The notes beneath the pieces are model-generated. The model made no database searches. It was given only the letters and a program-made list of their open reading frames with translations, and was not told the origin of the DNA. From Irpex lacteus (Eukaryota > Basidiomycota > Agaricomycetes > Polyporales > Irpicaceae): a DNA stretch of 64,000 nt. Shown piece by piece: positions 1 to 13,027 of the stretch. The stretch spans positions 62,001-126,000 of the forward strand of contig MQVO02000006.1 in assembly GCA_001986395.2 (NCBI GenBank). The letters are read 5' to 3'. Position numbers and translations under genes: made by a program. Each line of letters starts with the position of its first letter. Position 1 is the first letter of the stretch.

Positions 1-37
1 GATTGCTGACCGATGATATCAGCTCGAGGGTGTGTGA

Positions 38-1818
<1,781 letters not shown>

Positions 1819-2040
1819 GGGGTGTAGCAGTATGCAAGTTCGTATGGTGGTCCGTAAGAATCAGAATCCGCACACTGTATCAATAACCGAGTCGATCAAT
1901 ACTGTATGGTGTATTACCACAAGAAATAGCTGGCATTTGAGATTCGAGAACGCACGCGAGTCTTATTCCAAACATAAGAACATTAGATATGGCACGTTAC
2001 AAACATGACTATGATAAAAATTCCACGGGTATCAGCTGTG

Positions 2041-3717
2041 CTATATCGCCTTGTCTACAAGTGCTTTTGGCCTCTGGTGGCCCACAATTGCCCACCAAAC
2101 ACCCTTCAACGCGTGAACCACCTCCCGTCTCCTCACCCCACTTCTCCTCCATGTCAACCTCAGCACTGTCAGGAGACACAAAACGAATGAGACATCCAAG
2201 AAGAGCCTTCGTACGACAAGCAGGCCAGGTGAGCGATCGGGATTGTATGCGAGGAACTCCATGAGCTGCCGGAACCTCTCCACGACGCTCGACAGAGGAT
2301 TCAGAACCATCGCCCACATGCCCATCCGATCGGCATCCCAAGGACCACTTGGCAGATTGTGTGGTGATCGCCCTCTGCTGTTACTGACCAGCGAAGACGT
2401 AGACCGTGGTAGTGTGAATTCTAACCTTTCAAGGCGTTCTTCTAGAACACGAATCCGTAGTTGCAAATCGTCGCGTTCAAATGGAGGACGCTCGGAGCTT
2501 TGCAGAGGAAACGGCCGTGAGAACTGCTGACGGCTTGCGCTGCGGTAGGGAGGTTGCACGCCGTATGGGACGGGAGGTGCAGACACAAGATCTGTTCGTG
2601 AAGATTGAGGGTACTCGTTGCTATACGGGACACCAGGTGGGAAGCTAGAACTGGTCACAGGAGGAGTGACATGGCCAGCGAAGGTAGATGGCGTTTCAAA
2701 GGCGGGCCGTGGTTGCGTTGGAGGTGTGCTTCTGCTAACAAGCGGGGGCGAAGCTAGCGTTGAGGCCATAGGTGTGCGGTATCGTCCAGCAGATACCGTG
2801 GACTGAGGACGTCCGTGAAGACTCGGGGCGTAAGCTGAAGGTGCACCCGAGGTAGCTGGTAATTGGTCGTGTGCCTCATCCTCATCGTCTTCCTCGGACC
2901 CACTGGTTTCACCCTCAGAATACGGCTCACGCTGTGATGCGTGGGGGTTCGTTTGGTTGTGCATAAGTTGTGGGGGTACGTTGGAAACGTAGCGGGAACC
3001 AGAAGGACCAGCGCGCGATGATGCTGAACTTGATGAGCGCGAACGCGATATTGAACCTGTAGGGAGTACTCAGAGTTTTCCGGCCGCAGAACTAGTACTG
3101 TACACTCACCGCTCATGACAAGATGCGAGGTGTCCCCATTATACGACTCTAGCTCCCGCACTAAATCCATCGCTACCGTCTTGTCTGAGTACTTGCGTAG
3201 CACCTAATATGCCATCTGAGCCCCGACAATGCTTCTTATCGAACGCGTGATGAGCTTACCTTCAAAAGCGCGTCTACGTACAGCCATTTCGCTTCGTAAG
3301 GGTCAAGATCTTTGTGCTTTGCCCAAGCGTCCCTACGGGTGCACGAAAGAGAGAGCGTTAACATGTGATTCTTGGGGATTGGGGAGGACGTGCCATTTCG
3401 CTCTACCCAGCATATCCCACACACTCGGACGCGTCCCCTCGACGTTGCCAACGGTGGCTGTGGGGAGGAAAAGCGTATGAGCAACACGGAGGGGCTTCAC
3501 AGTCAAGGGATGGTAAAGAGCTGACCTTGCTTGTACAAACTATGTACATAGTAACACTGGGTTAAAGGTCTCGTACGCCACAAATGTGATCTGTCACGCA
3601 CCTGTACATTGTGAGCTTCTCCTCGTATCCAGTCTGTATTGGCCCTGTTTTCGGTAAGCCTTGTACGATCTCTACAGCACGGTCAAACTGTGCGTCGATA
3701 AGTTGATGGGAATCCAT
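2041..3717 (-). CDS. Acyl-CoA-binding domain protein with C-terminal membrane anchor (ACBD4/5-like)
   Basis: Begins MDSHQLIDAQFDRAVEIVQ. An acyl-CoA-binding domain fills the first 100 or so residues, spread over four exons; diagnostic pieces are KTGPIQTGYEEKLTMYSLYKQ-type sequence, then WDMLGRAKWDAW and YVDALLKVL. A long Ser/Pro/Arg-rich linker follows, then a short predicted coiled coil (LQLRIRVLEERLERLEF). Near the end is one hydrophobic helix (LFLDVSFVLCLLTVLRL), followed by a short basic tail. This order resembles tail-anchored animal ACBD5/ACBD4, which act at peroxisomes and ER contacts; peroxisomal location here is inference. The last 308 or so codons are one exon. The intron at 3333-3393 appears to use a GC donor. 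The neighbouring dehydrogenase gene is transcribed towards it. Confidence 0.85.
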
Positions 3718-4275
3718 GGCTGTCAGTTGTTCTTAGGTTTGAAGAGAGAGGTAGGCAGACCAGACGTCGACAGAGCGATGTGGTAGAGAGAGATTTATGA
3801 GGAGCCCGTGCAGTGCCCACTGACAATGATTAATGTCCGGTGGAAGGTGAGCAACTTGGACGTGCTTTCGGGAGCCGGGCATTTCAGTCTGACCTTCTCC
3901 ATCACGCTTTCGAAACAGGCAACTCGTTCTCACGCTAATTCATCTGCAACTTGGATTACAAGCTCGTGCTCGCACTGACAAGACTTTACTATCGTATGAA
4001 AAGCACACGAAGTATTCGAAAACCAACTGGAGTTGAAGTGAGTGTGCGTGGGGAGTCTTCATCGACACTGATACGATCCATGTTCCTTGCGAAGACTCGG
4101 GCAATATACGAGACAGTCCAAGAATGTTTCAGTGCCGGTGCTTATGGTGGCCATGACTCCGTGAGCGTGGGGATGGTTAATGTATAATAGGTCGCGGGGA
4201 GTGTATTAAGGCATGATAGATCGTAGGTTTACAGGGGTCGGGCGAAGTGAGGTAGAATGGGCGACAGTGCTTGGG
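3718..4275. other. Intergenic, nothing recognised
   Basis: Lies upstream of the acyl-CoA-binding protein gene and downstream of the mitochondrial ribosomal protein gene, both on the minus strand. I see no coherent coding frame, RNA gene or repeat here. The part next to 3717 presumably holds the promoter of the acyl-CoA-binding gene. Confidence 0.5.
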
Positions 4276-4707
4276 TTATGATGTAGTGTCTGTTGTTTGA
4301 GGCTTCGCTGAGGTGCGAGATGCCCCCTGTCGCCACGTATACTTGAGACCGCCCCGTATCTGCTCTTCATGATCGCTCACGGGCTTTCCTAATGACAAGA
4401 AGGTGTTAACATAACGGGTCATACTGCCAAAGCATGCTGAGCTGTAACTGTGCCACGGACCTTTCCAGTACAACTTTCCCCATGCTTTACCATGCTTCCC
4501 TTCCAGCTTCAGTCTCGTCTTCGTCACCAACCAATAGCTATCCGCAATGCCCTTCATACTCCATCGTGTTTGGTGTACACGCTGCCCAACACCGTCATTA
4601 GGGTATCTCGAAAGGACTTGGTAGAGGGTGCTAGAGCGCGTTGAGAGTGACGGTGGTAGCTCTTTTGGTAGTAGCTTCTTTAATGCAGCAGCAACTGAAG
4701 TGGCCAT
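4276..4707 (-). CDS. Probable mitochondrial small-subunit ribosomal protein mS34-like
   Basis: Intronless 143-codon gene. The start MATSVAAALKKLLPKELPP is basic and free of acidic residues until residue 15, as expected for a mitochondrial protein. The centre reads GVGQRVHQTRW, then YWLVTKTRLKLEGKHGKAWG and KLYWKG. The pattern 'GxGxRV..RW' followed by 'Y W.vT+v+...GKxWG' is what I associate with the MRP-S34 family of the mitoribosomal small subunit. The tail is low complexity and polar. Function would be structural, in the mitochondrial 37S subunit. The assignment rests on remembered family patterns, so the exact subunit name is less certain than the mitochondrial ribosomal role. Confidence 0.6.
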   Translation of the reverse strand: MATSVAAALKKLLPKELPPSLSTRSSTLYQVLSRYPNDGVGQRVHQTRWSMKGIADSYWLVTKTRLKLEGKHGKAWGKLYWKGPWHSYSSACFGSMTRYVNTFLSLGKPVSDHEEQIRGGLKYTWRQGASRTSAKPQTTDTTS

Positions 4708-5034
4708 TTTGCAGCGAACGACGCTGATGAGAGTATAAGACGGTGGTCGACGAGAGAGCAGAGTCCGAATTCTGAAGCGCTTGCGTTCTTCGATCGCAGT
4801 GCGCTTCCACGTTTGGAAACTGTAGAGATCGTTGGCGGCCTTGACGGGCTACACACATGATAGATTGATACTGCTTCTGCTGCACGTAATCCATTTAAGA
4901 AAGAAAATAGCCATTTATTTGCTCGTACTTCCTGGCACATCATCGTCGTCGCTAAAGCAGCGAAAACGCATGTATTCTACGAGATATGTTTATAGCACGC
5001 GTAATGCACGCATAGATGCATTCAAAGATCCACA

Positions 5035-6300
5035 CTACAACGCGGGAGTGTCACCGAATTGCACATCCTGCAAGTAACCAGGATATCTATCTCCGTGTGT
5101 CGCAGCGGCCGCGAATTCTCTAACCTCCTGCACTTCCTCCTCCGTAATTTTTACGCTCAGAGAGCCAACATTCTCTTCGATACGCTTTTATATAAAGTCA
5201 GTGCATGAACAAGTTGACCAGCGCATTATTGGTTCACGTACCTTGATCTTAGTAGAGCCAGGTATAGGAATCACATCTCCACCTTGAGCAAGTACCCATG
5301 CTAGCGCTGCCTGGGCGACTGTCGCCCCTTGAGGTTCAGCAACTCGCTTGAGTACATCGACTATTTTGAGGATATTGGGGAAGTTCTCCTTAGAAAATCT
5401 GCATCGGATACTCCGAGTTAAAGAGCGAAAGTAGGTATTCAACGGGGTCACTGACCTCCCGATTGAAAGCCTGAAGTCATCAGTGAAGTCTTCGGGACCC
5501 TTGATATGCCCAGTCAAAACACCTCGCCCAAGTGGAGAGTATGCCACTATCGTGACGCCTAGTTCCCTGGCGGTCTCAAGCAGTCCAACTTTGGGATCCT
5601 CGATGTCTTGTATGAGAGCAGAGTACTCGACCTGGATTGCGGTTATTGGGTGAACTGCATGTGCACGGCGAAGTGTTGCTGCAGAGCACTCAGAAAGTCC
5701 AAGGTAGCGGACCTTTCCTTCTCTACGTGATTACTTGTAAGCTTTCGGAGCAGAGATATAAGTAGTGCAGACTCACTTTACTAGCTCAGCCATAGCCTCA
5801 ACAGTCTTCTCTATTGGGACTGTAGGGTCGGGGCGATGGTAGTAGTACAAGTCGACGGTTTCGACACCAAGCCGTTTCAAAGACTTCTCTGCAGCCTTGC
5901 GCACGTATTCCGGAGTGCCATTGACGAATCTATTGGGATCGGAGAATAGTCCGAACTTGGTAGCCAGGAATATAGCGTCTCGCTTTCCGGTACGTCTAAA
6001 CCTTCATGCAAGCCAACAGACAATTAGCAGATTAGGACGATTGAAGACGTATTTGTAAAAATAATAAACAACGAACCATTCACCAATGATTTCCTCATTA
6101 TCTCCATAGCAATCAGCCGTATCCCAGAAAGTCACGCCACGTTCGTAAATATAATCCAACACCTTGTAACGCTCTTCGTCGGGAGGTGCAGGTCCATATC
6201 CGACTGACAAGTTCATGGCGCCGAAGCCAACGGCTGAGACTTCGCGATCACCAACCTTGCGTGTGGGAAGTTTCGCAGGAGTAGAGAGTTTAGAGGCCAT
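5035..6300 (-). CDS. Aldo/keto reductase (AKR13/YakC-like)
   Basis: NADP(H)-dependent TIM-barrel oxidoreductase, about 340 residues in several exons. The N-terminus has [19 protein letters not shown]. The active-site Asp and Tyr lie in [14 protein letters not shown], the catalytic Lys in FLATKFG, and the catalytic His in the YYYHRPDP segment near 5835. The Rossmann-like cofactor end has [16 protein letters not shown] sequence. The C-terminus is rebuilt as far as [14 protein letters not shown] before TAG. Homologues reduce aldehydes, ketones or pyridoxal; the substrate cannot be read from sequence. The start is the first ATG in frame and gives the usual AKR N-terminus. The tetrad is complete, so I expect an active enzyme. 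Confidence 0.88.
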
Positions 6301-7202
6301 TGTATATTCGAGCTCTGGGTAGAATACGTCAGATCAAGTGATGAGAGAGATGGTGAGAGAGACAACCACGCCTTTCTATGTACTCCCGTACTTATATCAA
6401 CCGACAGCCCCTGAGATCCAGGTTCTGGGTTCTATAGCTCTCCACGTACCCGCTCGGCGCCCTGGAGTCAAACCAACGTCATCATTTGCCGTGAAACATA
6501 CATTGCAACAAATACGACATCTAGCATGAGAGTGCAACTGAGTGCAGGCATCGATGCGCACGGTTTATCTACGATATAGTCCGATTTTCCGGACTCGGGT
6601 ATATTGCGTGAGGGCGAAAGTCCGTCAAAAGGCCTCTGTTAGAAATAGCACAATCAGTGTACCTTTAACGTAGGAGTGGTCCACCGATAGATCATCGCCA
6701 CGCGAGTCGTATATACCGAAGGATCGTGGACACGGCGGGTCGGAATATTGCACGCCCTCCTTGCGATATTTAATACTCAGTACTCACCGTGGGTGTTCAA
6801 GTCGAGGTTCGGCACGTTATACATGGTACATTATGCTTCACTCCAACGGTTTGAGGTAATAATACAGTCAACGAGGTACAGTACAATTATTCAGCGACTC
6901 GTTCTTCAGTTACACTGCTCGTACTTAGTGAGTCAGCTGCGTTGCCCTTCTCCCAGATCTGTACGTTCGTAAGAGATAACTTACAGCATCTTTGAGCTGG
7001 CCGCTCTTTATGACTGTGACTCTCCGAGCTCGCAAATGGTAGGAGAAGAGGAGCAAATGAAGATTGGATCAACTGAGGGGATCGCCATGGTTGTCTGACT
7101 CTAAGTGAACCGTCACGCCGGACGAACCAGTCCGCTTGAAGAGCAGTTGATCCGCACAACCGAACTGGTCAGTGCAGGGCCACTAACTTGTCTCTCGACT
7201 TC
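6301..7202. other. Divergent intergenic region
   Basis: Separates the minus-strand aldo/keto reductase from the plus-strand GatC gene and must contain both promoters. Reading frames are short and look random in composition. I find no RNA gene or repeat. Confidence 0.5.
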
Positions 7203-7727
7203 ATGTCCTGTGCTCGACAATGTGCTAGTCTGCTCAAGCCTCGGGCACATGTGAGGCATGGTGTCTTGAAGGCGCGCTTACGGTCGTCTATAGCCAGTGT
7301 GGATCCCGCTACAGTGGATGAAGACGGCATACCTCTCAAACCCACTTGGTCTGTCAACGAACTTCTTTCCTCCTATCCAAAGCCCACCATCTCGCCCTCG
7401 ACGCTAAAGCGCATGTATGAACTTTCCGCTCTCGTGCCACCTGCAGAAGGTACTCCCGAACATGCAGAGATTACTCGCGATATGGAAGGACTGGTAAAAC
7501 TAGTGGAAGCAGTGAAGCTAGTACGTGTCGACGAAGAGCATGTGCACGATGACAATGCAGTGCCAGACGGTAGAATATGGGAAGAAGGGGCTGGTATTCC
7601 TCTGGAGAAGAAGAGCGGATCTGGAGTGGCTGAGGAGGAGGAGGGTCACGGGAGAGCGTTGTTGAAGCATGCTCAGCGAACCCACAACGGACTATACGTC
7701 GTTGATAAGAGCTCTCGGAGGGAGTGA
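7203..7727 (+). CDS. gatC: Mitochondrial glutamyl-tRNA(Gln) amidotransferase subunit C
   Basis: Single-exon gene of 174 codons. The GatCAB/GatFAB enzyme converts Glu-tRNA(Gln) to Gln-tRNA(Gln) in mitochondria, and the C subunit clamps the A and B subunits together. The N-terminal 30 residues are rich in Arg, Cys and Ser with no acidic residue (MSCARQCASLLKPRAHVRHG), fitting a targeting peptide. The core follows: WSVNELLSSYPKP, then a helical stretch LKRMYELSALVPPAEGTPEH and MEGLVKLVEAVKLV, matching the GatC helix order. The C-terminal third is acidic and variable. I chose the first ATG at 7203; upstream codons in frame stay open but have no ATG. Confidence 0.72.
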   Translation: MSCARQCASLLKPRAHVRHGVLKARLRSSIASVDPATVDEDGIPLKPTWSVNELLSSYPKPTISPSTLKRMYELSALVPPAEGTPEHAEITRDMEGLVKLVEAVKLVRVDEEHVHDDNAVPDGRIWEEGAGIPLEKKSGSGVAEEEEGHGRALLKHAQRTHNGLYVVDKSSRRE

Positions 7728-8527
7728 GCACGACGGCTTCCTCTTTGAGGCATGCATCAGAAGAACCATAAGGACAGGAGAAGCACGGGATAGCAGAGAG
7801 CGGTCTTGGCAAGTCTTATCGCATCTACTGCACATGCGTCGGTACTCATGCTGCGTAGTTGTCACAAGTGATAATCCTGTACATTATACCGCCTATAGTA
7901 GCAAAGACCACGATTGTGCTTAAAGGTTCATAAAGCAAACAGCAACAGTTGTTGCGTTGTGTTGATGAAATGCAAGTTGGACGTTGCTGATTTTGGCTGC
8001 TCAAGACGCTCTCATGCTAACTTAAAGTTGAGCGTTGGACGTTGAGTACCAGAGAGAATGGTGTACGTGATCTGTATCCTGGTATGTTGCGTCTTCCATT
8101 CGTCAAAGCGGGCAGTGGGCTAATTGGTATTTGTATCAAGGTGTGCGTGACTTCGTCCTATGCAGTTGCCGCGATCTTCTGTGGTCTATTCCACATGGCA
8201 ACGTCGACAGAAGGCATCACAAAAGTTGAACATGTTGCATGCTCTGTAGGCGGTGCGCCACTTTGTCCCAGGTGGTCACTATGGCTTCTCGTCCTATCTC
8301 AGATCCGGCGGGAAGTTACTGCATGATTAGATCCATGCTGCCTCGCCCACTATCAAGAGTTTCTAGGACGTTTCGCGACTTCTGCGAGGGGCCAAGGCGC
8401 GCCAGTACTCATCTCGACCAACTGGACGTTACCGATTCATTGTACAGCGCATTTGCAGCATGTGTTCCCAGACGTTGTATGGCCATGGTACACATGTTGC
8501 TCTCTCTTGGCAGTGGTCGAGGATGTG
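7728..8527. other. Intergenic, metalloprotease upstream region
   Basis: Upstream region of the secreted metalloprotease. Short reading frames only; no recognisable domain, RNA or repeat. The right end carries the TATA box listed separately. Confidence 0.5.
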
Positions 8528-8534
8528 TATAAAA
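8528..8534 (+). promoter_or_regulatory. TATA box of metalloprotease gene
   Basis: TATAAAA 74 bases before the ATG at 8608. A clean TATA box is typical of strongly inducible fungal secreted-enzyme genes. Confidence 0.6.
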
Positions 8535-8607
8535 GCCATCCTCTAACATCGAAAGTCCTTGTCCTTCAGTAGTAGGTCACCGCTCATCACCAGCTCTCGG
8601 ACTCAAG

Positions 8608-9766
8608 ATGCTCCCCTCTGTCCTCGTTCTCATCGCTGCCTGCGTCTCGTCCGCTCTCGCGCTGAATACGCCGATTGGCAGGTTAGTCGTCTGGCTATCA
8701 TTTCTATGCATATCTCTCATCCTCTTTTAATGCAGAGGCTGTGCATCTCATCCGACGACTGAGCAAATCTCCGCTTATGAGGCTCACTTCGCTGAGCACA
8801 AGGTGGAAAAGGAGGTCTTCCTGAAGAGCAACCTCAGTGCTGCTGCTTCCTCCACGATCCCGGTCTACTTCCATGTCATCAGCAAGGACTCTACCACGGC
8901 CGGTGGCAATGTGCCGTAAGTCAGCCAAGCAGTGACTGGCAGAAAATATGTGCTAAATGTCGTCTTCCGCAGCGATTCGCAGCTCGCCAACCAAATCACT
9001 GTCTTGAACCAGGATTACGCTGGCTCTGGCTTGACCTTCACCCTCGCTGGCACCACTCGCACGGTGAACTCTCAGTGGTTCAACCAAGTCGGCCCCGATA
9101 GCTCTCTCCAGACGACCATGAAGAGTCAGGTACGATTTCCATCGTCCCTGGCGAGATCTGTATTGTTTAATCATGAATAACCGTATAGCTCCGCCAAGGC
9201 GGCGTAAATGCTCTCAATGTCTACACTGTGGGCTTCGTGTCCGGCAGCGGCGCTGGCCTGCTCGGTTACTCTACCTTCCCCTCTGATTACTCGTCTGACC
9301 CCACCGATGACGGTGTTGTCATGCTTTTCTCGTCTGTCCCTGGCGGCTCTACCACCAACTACAACCTTGGAAGGGTCAGTTATGTTGCTTTTGTGTATGA
9401 CGATAGCTTTGCTTATGTCTTCGATCATCTAGACCTTGACTCACGAAGCCGGACACTGGGTTGGACTCTACCACACTTTCCAGGGAGGCTGCTCTGGCTC
9501 TGGTGACCAGGTCTCTGACACTCCCGCTGAGAAGACTTCCGCTTCTGGTTGCCCTACCGGCCGTGACACCTGCTCTAGCGCTGGTGTTGACCCTATCCAC
9601 AACTACATGGACTACACCTACGACAGGTTAGTGTTGAGTTTATGAAACGTTCTCGTGAATCGATAGCTAATATACAATTGTGATTAGCTGCATGAACAAC
9701 TTCACCCCTGGCCAGATCAGCCGCTTGCAATCTCAGTTGCGCACCTACCGCGGCATCTCTGTCTGA
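8608..9766 (+). CDS. Secreted extracellular metalloprotease, M43B (pappalysin/MEP1-like)
   Basis: Begins with a signal peptide ([18 protein letters not shown]). A propeptide-like segment follows, with a cysteine in [12 protein letters not shown]. The catalytic domain has the zinc motif [14 protein letters not shown] (HExxHxxGxxH) at about 9430-9475, followed by [16 protein letters not shown] and the Met-turn NYMDYTYD. The rest of the domain is cysteine-rich and ends [18 protein letters not shown]. About 285 residues in six exons, the usual size for this family. Role: extracellular protein breakdown, for nutrition or host/competitor interaction. All zinc ligands are present, so it should be active. 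The intron joins keep frame throughout. Confidence 0.92.
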
Positions 9767-9962
9767 GCCACGACGCACAGTCTGCATTGATCACCCTCCG
9801 AGATTCATTTCCTGTATTAGGGCTTCTTCCGTTGATTGTACACAAAAGCATTCTTTTGTCGTATGGCATCTCCGGTGTATGTAGATTTAAATGAAAAGTT
9901 GAAAGCACGATAGTCACAAAACGAGATTTCGTGATCAACGCATTGCCAGGCTCGCTGCAACA

Positions 9963-12153
9963 TCATAAAGCGGTGGCACGAACGAGCTTCTCCGCCACTT
10001 CTGAGCGGGGTCTCGACATGTATTGCAGAGGTTCAGGATATCTGCTCAGCGGAAATCAGTGTTGGTGCTAAGTAGCCTTATTAGCTACATCGGACTCACG
10101 ACACTGCACCATTACTCATTTGCGGAGTTGAGCGCAGCTCGGTACCGTTTTCATTGAGAGGAGGCACTACGTCAAACGCGTGCAAAGTCGAAGCCATAAT
10201 CAGGAAAGCGACATCCTGTGTGAAATACCTCCCAGGACAGACGCTGGAGGAATGAAGACGTTATTACATCTGGGAGGTGTCTATGATATTCCGTCACTAC
10301 ATTGCGACTCACCGACGCCCGAAACCAAATATGAACCTCATAGGATCCCGCACTGTCCTGTTCAGTTTACCGTCTTTCATGAATCTATCGGGGTTGAATC
10401 TTTCCGGCTCGGGATAGTCTTCAGGGTTGCGTAGTATATGCCTGCACATTGATCCTCAGCAGTGAATTCACAACGGATGCCACAGTCACGATGTTCCATC
10501 ACACACCAGACGTTCTGTGAGGGCCCAGTCAGAACGTCTCCGTGAGGACAGGGAGGAACTCAAACATACAACGAAGACATTGGTACCCTCCGGAATGAAG
10601 TATCCGCCGTAGTAGTCATCCGCGGTAGAACAATGAGGGAAGGCGAAAGGAAGAGGCGGGAGCCACCTCGCGCACTCCAACAAGATGGCTCGAACGTACG
10701 GGAGCGCGTCATAATCGTCGAAAGTGGGAAGCCTTTCCGGTCCTACAGCGAGTGTCAGCTCTTCTTGCGCTTTCACCTGAATGTCAGGGTTCAGGGCCAT
10801 CTGACAGAAGAAGGTTTGTATCAGAGCATATGTCTGAGCCATTTGCAGGTCAGTGGTATGCGCGCGAATGACAACCAGGGAGCTACATACAGTATCTGAG
10901 CCGCCTGGCTCGGGGAGGGAGCGTGGTTAGTTAGATGAAGGCGTGCCAAAGACGTGTACGGCTATTCACCGCTGTAAGCAATACCAGCTGCATATTTTGC
11001 ATATCTTTCTTCCTCGCTTCTGCGCGCTGGGTCACCGGCATATTTTTCGTTTAATTGTGTAATGATGTCGAGTACCATAGAAGGGTTGGCTGTCTGAGAA
11101 GGGAACGTTAGTTCATCATACTGTTTTCGCCATTGGGCAGGGGAACGCTTTACTCACTTTCCCTTCTTTGACCGTATCGAATGGTTTGTTGATCATCTCC
11201 TCGAGCAGGGGACGACATCTCTTGCCCAACCTAACAGACGCAGTCCCAGGGACCCAAACCGGCACATATCTCAGGAAAGGCATGTAGTCGACCCAATACT
11301 TGGCTGGGTTTCTACTCTCAACGCCAAGATCTAGAGCCTCTGCCGCCAAACGCATATAGCAGTCGTCCATGCTTCTAATCTCTAGACCGTATACAACGTC
11401 GATAATGGTCGCAGCGAGAGTACTGGAGAATGGGAGTTTTAGTCACGAGAGTTTTGTTACCGCAGACGTAGAAGCAATTTAGACATGAGAGGGCTTACAG
11501 GCGAACGTTCAAAGGGTCCAGCTGCCTGCCTACTTGGGTAAGACAGCGACGTAGGAAGGCATGTACCTGATGTGTTTGCTTGGCGTGATACTTCCTTACC
11601 GCGACGCTATTGAAGTACTGGCGCATGTATCTCTTCACACTTCGCCATTGATCGCCGTAAGGCATCAGTGCCATACTGAACTCCCAACCCGTTCTATCAT
11701 GTACTCAACAACCTCAGATGGTGCAACAGGAAATAGGACTCACAGATGGTCGATGGTAGATCTTGCCCTGTCGGAATATATCGAAGAACGCTTCTCCAAC
11801 AGATCAAGAGCGACGTCCGCTGAGGATATAACGAGCCATGGTCGATTGAGGACCTGGACAAATACGACATCCCCTAGTACAGAATCCATATCTCAATAAC
11901 TAGACAGCTTCCGGCCCAACCAATTCTGCTTACCATATGATTGAGTCCAACGCCTAAAAACGTGCCAGAGCCGTTCGTCAGCACGCAGGTCGAAGAGGTT
12001 GCCTACGAGTGGCCATCCAGGAGGACCGGGTGGGAGATGATGCCCTTGACGTCTGAATGTCCATCTAAGTCTGGAGAAATTGAGAAGAAACCAGACGGCT
12101 GCGAGGCAAGCGGACGATAGGAAGAGTGACGCAAGCGAGCATGGCGCGAGCAT
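9963..12153 (-). CDS. Cytochrome P450 (paralogue 1), membrane-anchored monooxygenase
   Basis: The N-terminus has one hydrophobic anchor, then HHLPPGPPGWPLVGN, the proline-rich hinge. The I-helix reads AGIAYSGGSDTTY across two introns. Further on are the K-helix region (LLECARWLPPLPF), the PERF segment (YPEPERFNPDRF) and the haem-binding FGFGRRVCPGR, all intact. Many exons, including a 14-nt microexon at 10891-10904 and an 8-nt microexon at 10507-10514. It ends EKLVRATAL before TGA. It resembles the fungal P450s often named 'O-methylsterigmatocystin oxidoreductase-like'; the substrate is unknown. Paralogues lie at 34877, 41008 and 62131. A degraded fragment of a close relative lies just upstream at about 12630-12705. 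Confidence 0.9.
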
Positions 12154-12550
12154 GCTTTGTTCGTGAAACTGCTGTAAGATACTCGGGGCTAGCAGAGGGA
12201 GTGCTGTACTGGCTTCTTCAGCTGCAGAGGCTTTATCAGAGACTCGTCGTCAATACTCTCTATAATGCTGTATCAGAAATGAGTCGAGTATAGTAACTGC
12301 TTGCTCCTAGGAAGTCACAGTACGCAAATGGTTAGATCATATTGGCGTTCGAATTGACGCACCTGGGACGCCAGCAGTCTCAGAGATGTCCTATACAGAT
12401 GCCCTACGTAGCAAAGGAGTAATAACTTTTGGTGTGGCCTTGTGTCAAGCGACCGTCGCGCACCCGCTAGACCAGACGCCTACCACTACAGTATAAGTAA
12501 TACCTGTTGCATGTTTGGCTTGAGCTTCCGGTTCATGTCTGAGCTCAAGA

Positions 12551-12592
12551 TCGGGTCCTTCAACGTCCAGCTCGGGTACTTCAACGTCCAGC
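12551..12592. repeat. 21-bp direct tandem duplication
   Basis: Two adjacent 21-base copies, starting TCGGGTCCTTCAACGTCCAG and TCGGGTACTTCAACGTCCAG, differ at one base. It lies in non-coding sequence near the P450 fragment. Confidence 0.85.
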
Positions 12593-12629
12593 TCCATAGA
12601 CGGATTTAGGGTCTAAGGCAGATCATATC

Positions 12630-12705
12630 AGGTTACCACCGGCCAGCGTCGCAGGAAAGGTATGGATCTACCCCAGTACTTTGCCGGGGTTTGTACTCTG
12701 CCCCT
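12630..12705 (-). pseudogene. Degenerate P450 exon fragment
   Basis: On the minus strand this segment reads TPAKYWGRSIPFLRRWPV. The intact neighbour (paralogue 1, near 11265-11330) has NPAKYWVDYMPFLRYVPV. The DNA is also alignable over roughly 60-70 bases with a few small indels. No other P450 motif (haem loop, I-helix) is found around it, so this is a relic of a duplicated or partly deleted P450 gene. It is too short and isolated to encode anything. Confidence 0.65.
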
Positions 12706-13027
12706 GAAATCTATCGTTTTCACGGTCGATTTCATAACGTGGCCAGCCATACTCCGGGCATCGAGGCAGTACTAGACGGTGTCGGTCCTCGTCCTGATGA
12801 AGAAGACTTCCCCTCTCGAGAATAACTCCACGCGGGTTGTTTTGTTCGATCTGGTATATATAAAGCGTTAATGTGAATCCGGGTATGGACAGAACATATA
12901 CAGTGTGCAAGGTTACTTTGTTGAGTGTGGCCTAGCTATAAGAGGCGAGGCTGCAGAATTCATGAAAGAAACATGGTACATTAGATGTTTTTGGCGGAGC
13001 ACTGTACAAGTCGTATAGGAGTGTCAA

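Larger units (their letters stand above)
12154..13027. other. Intergenic with P450 debris and a tandem duplication
   Basis: Between the P450 start and the 3' end of dUTPase. It contains the P450 fragment and the 21-bp tandem duplication listed separately. The rest has no support for a gene. Confidence 0.5.
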
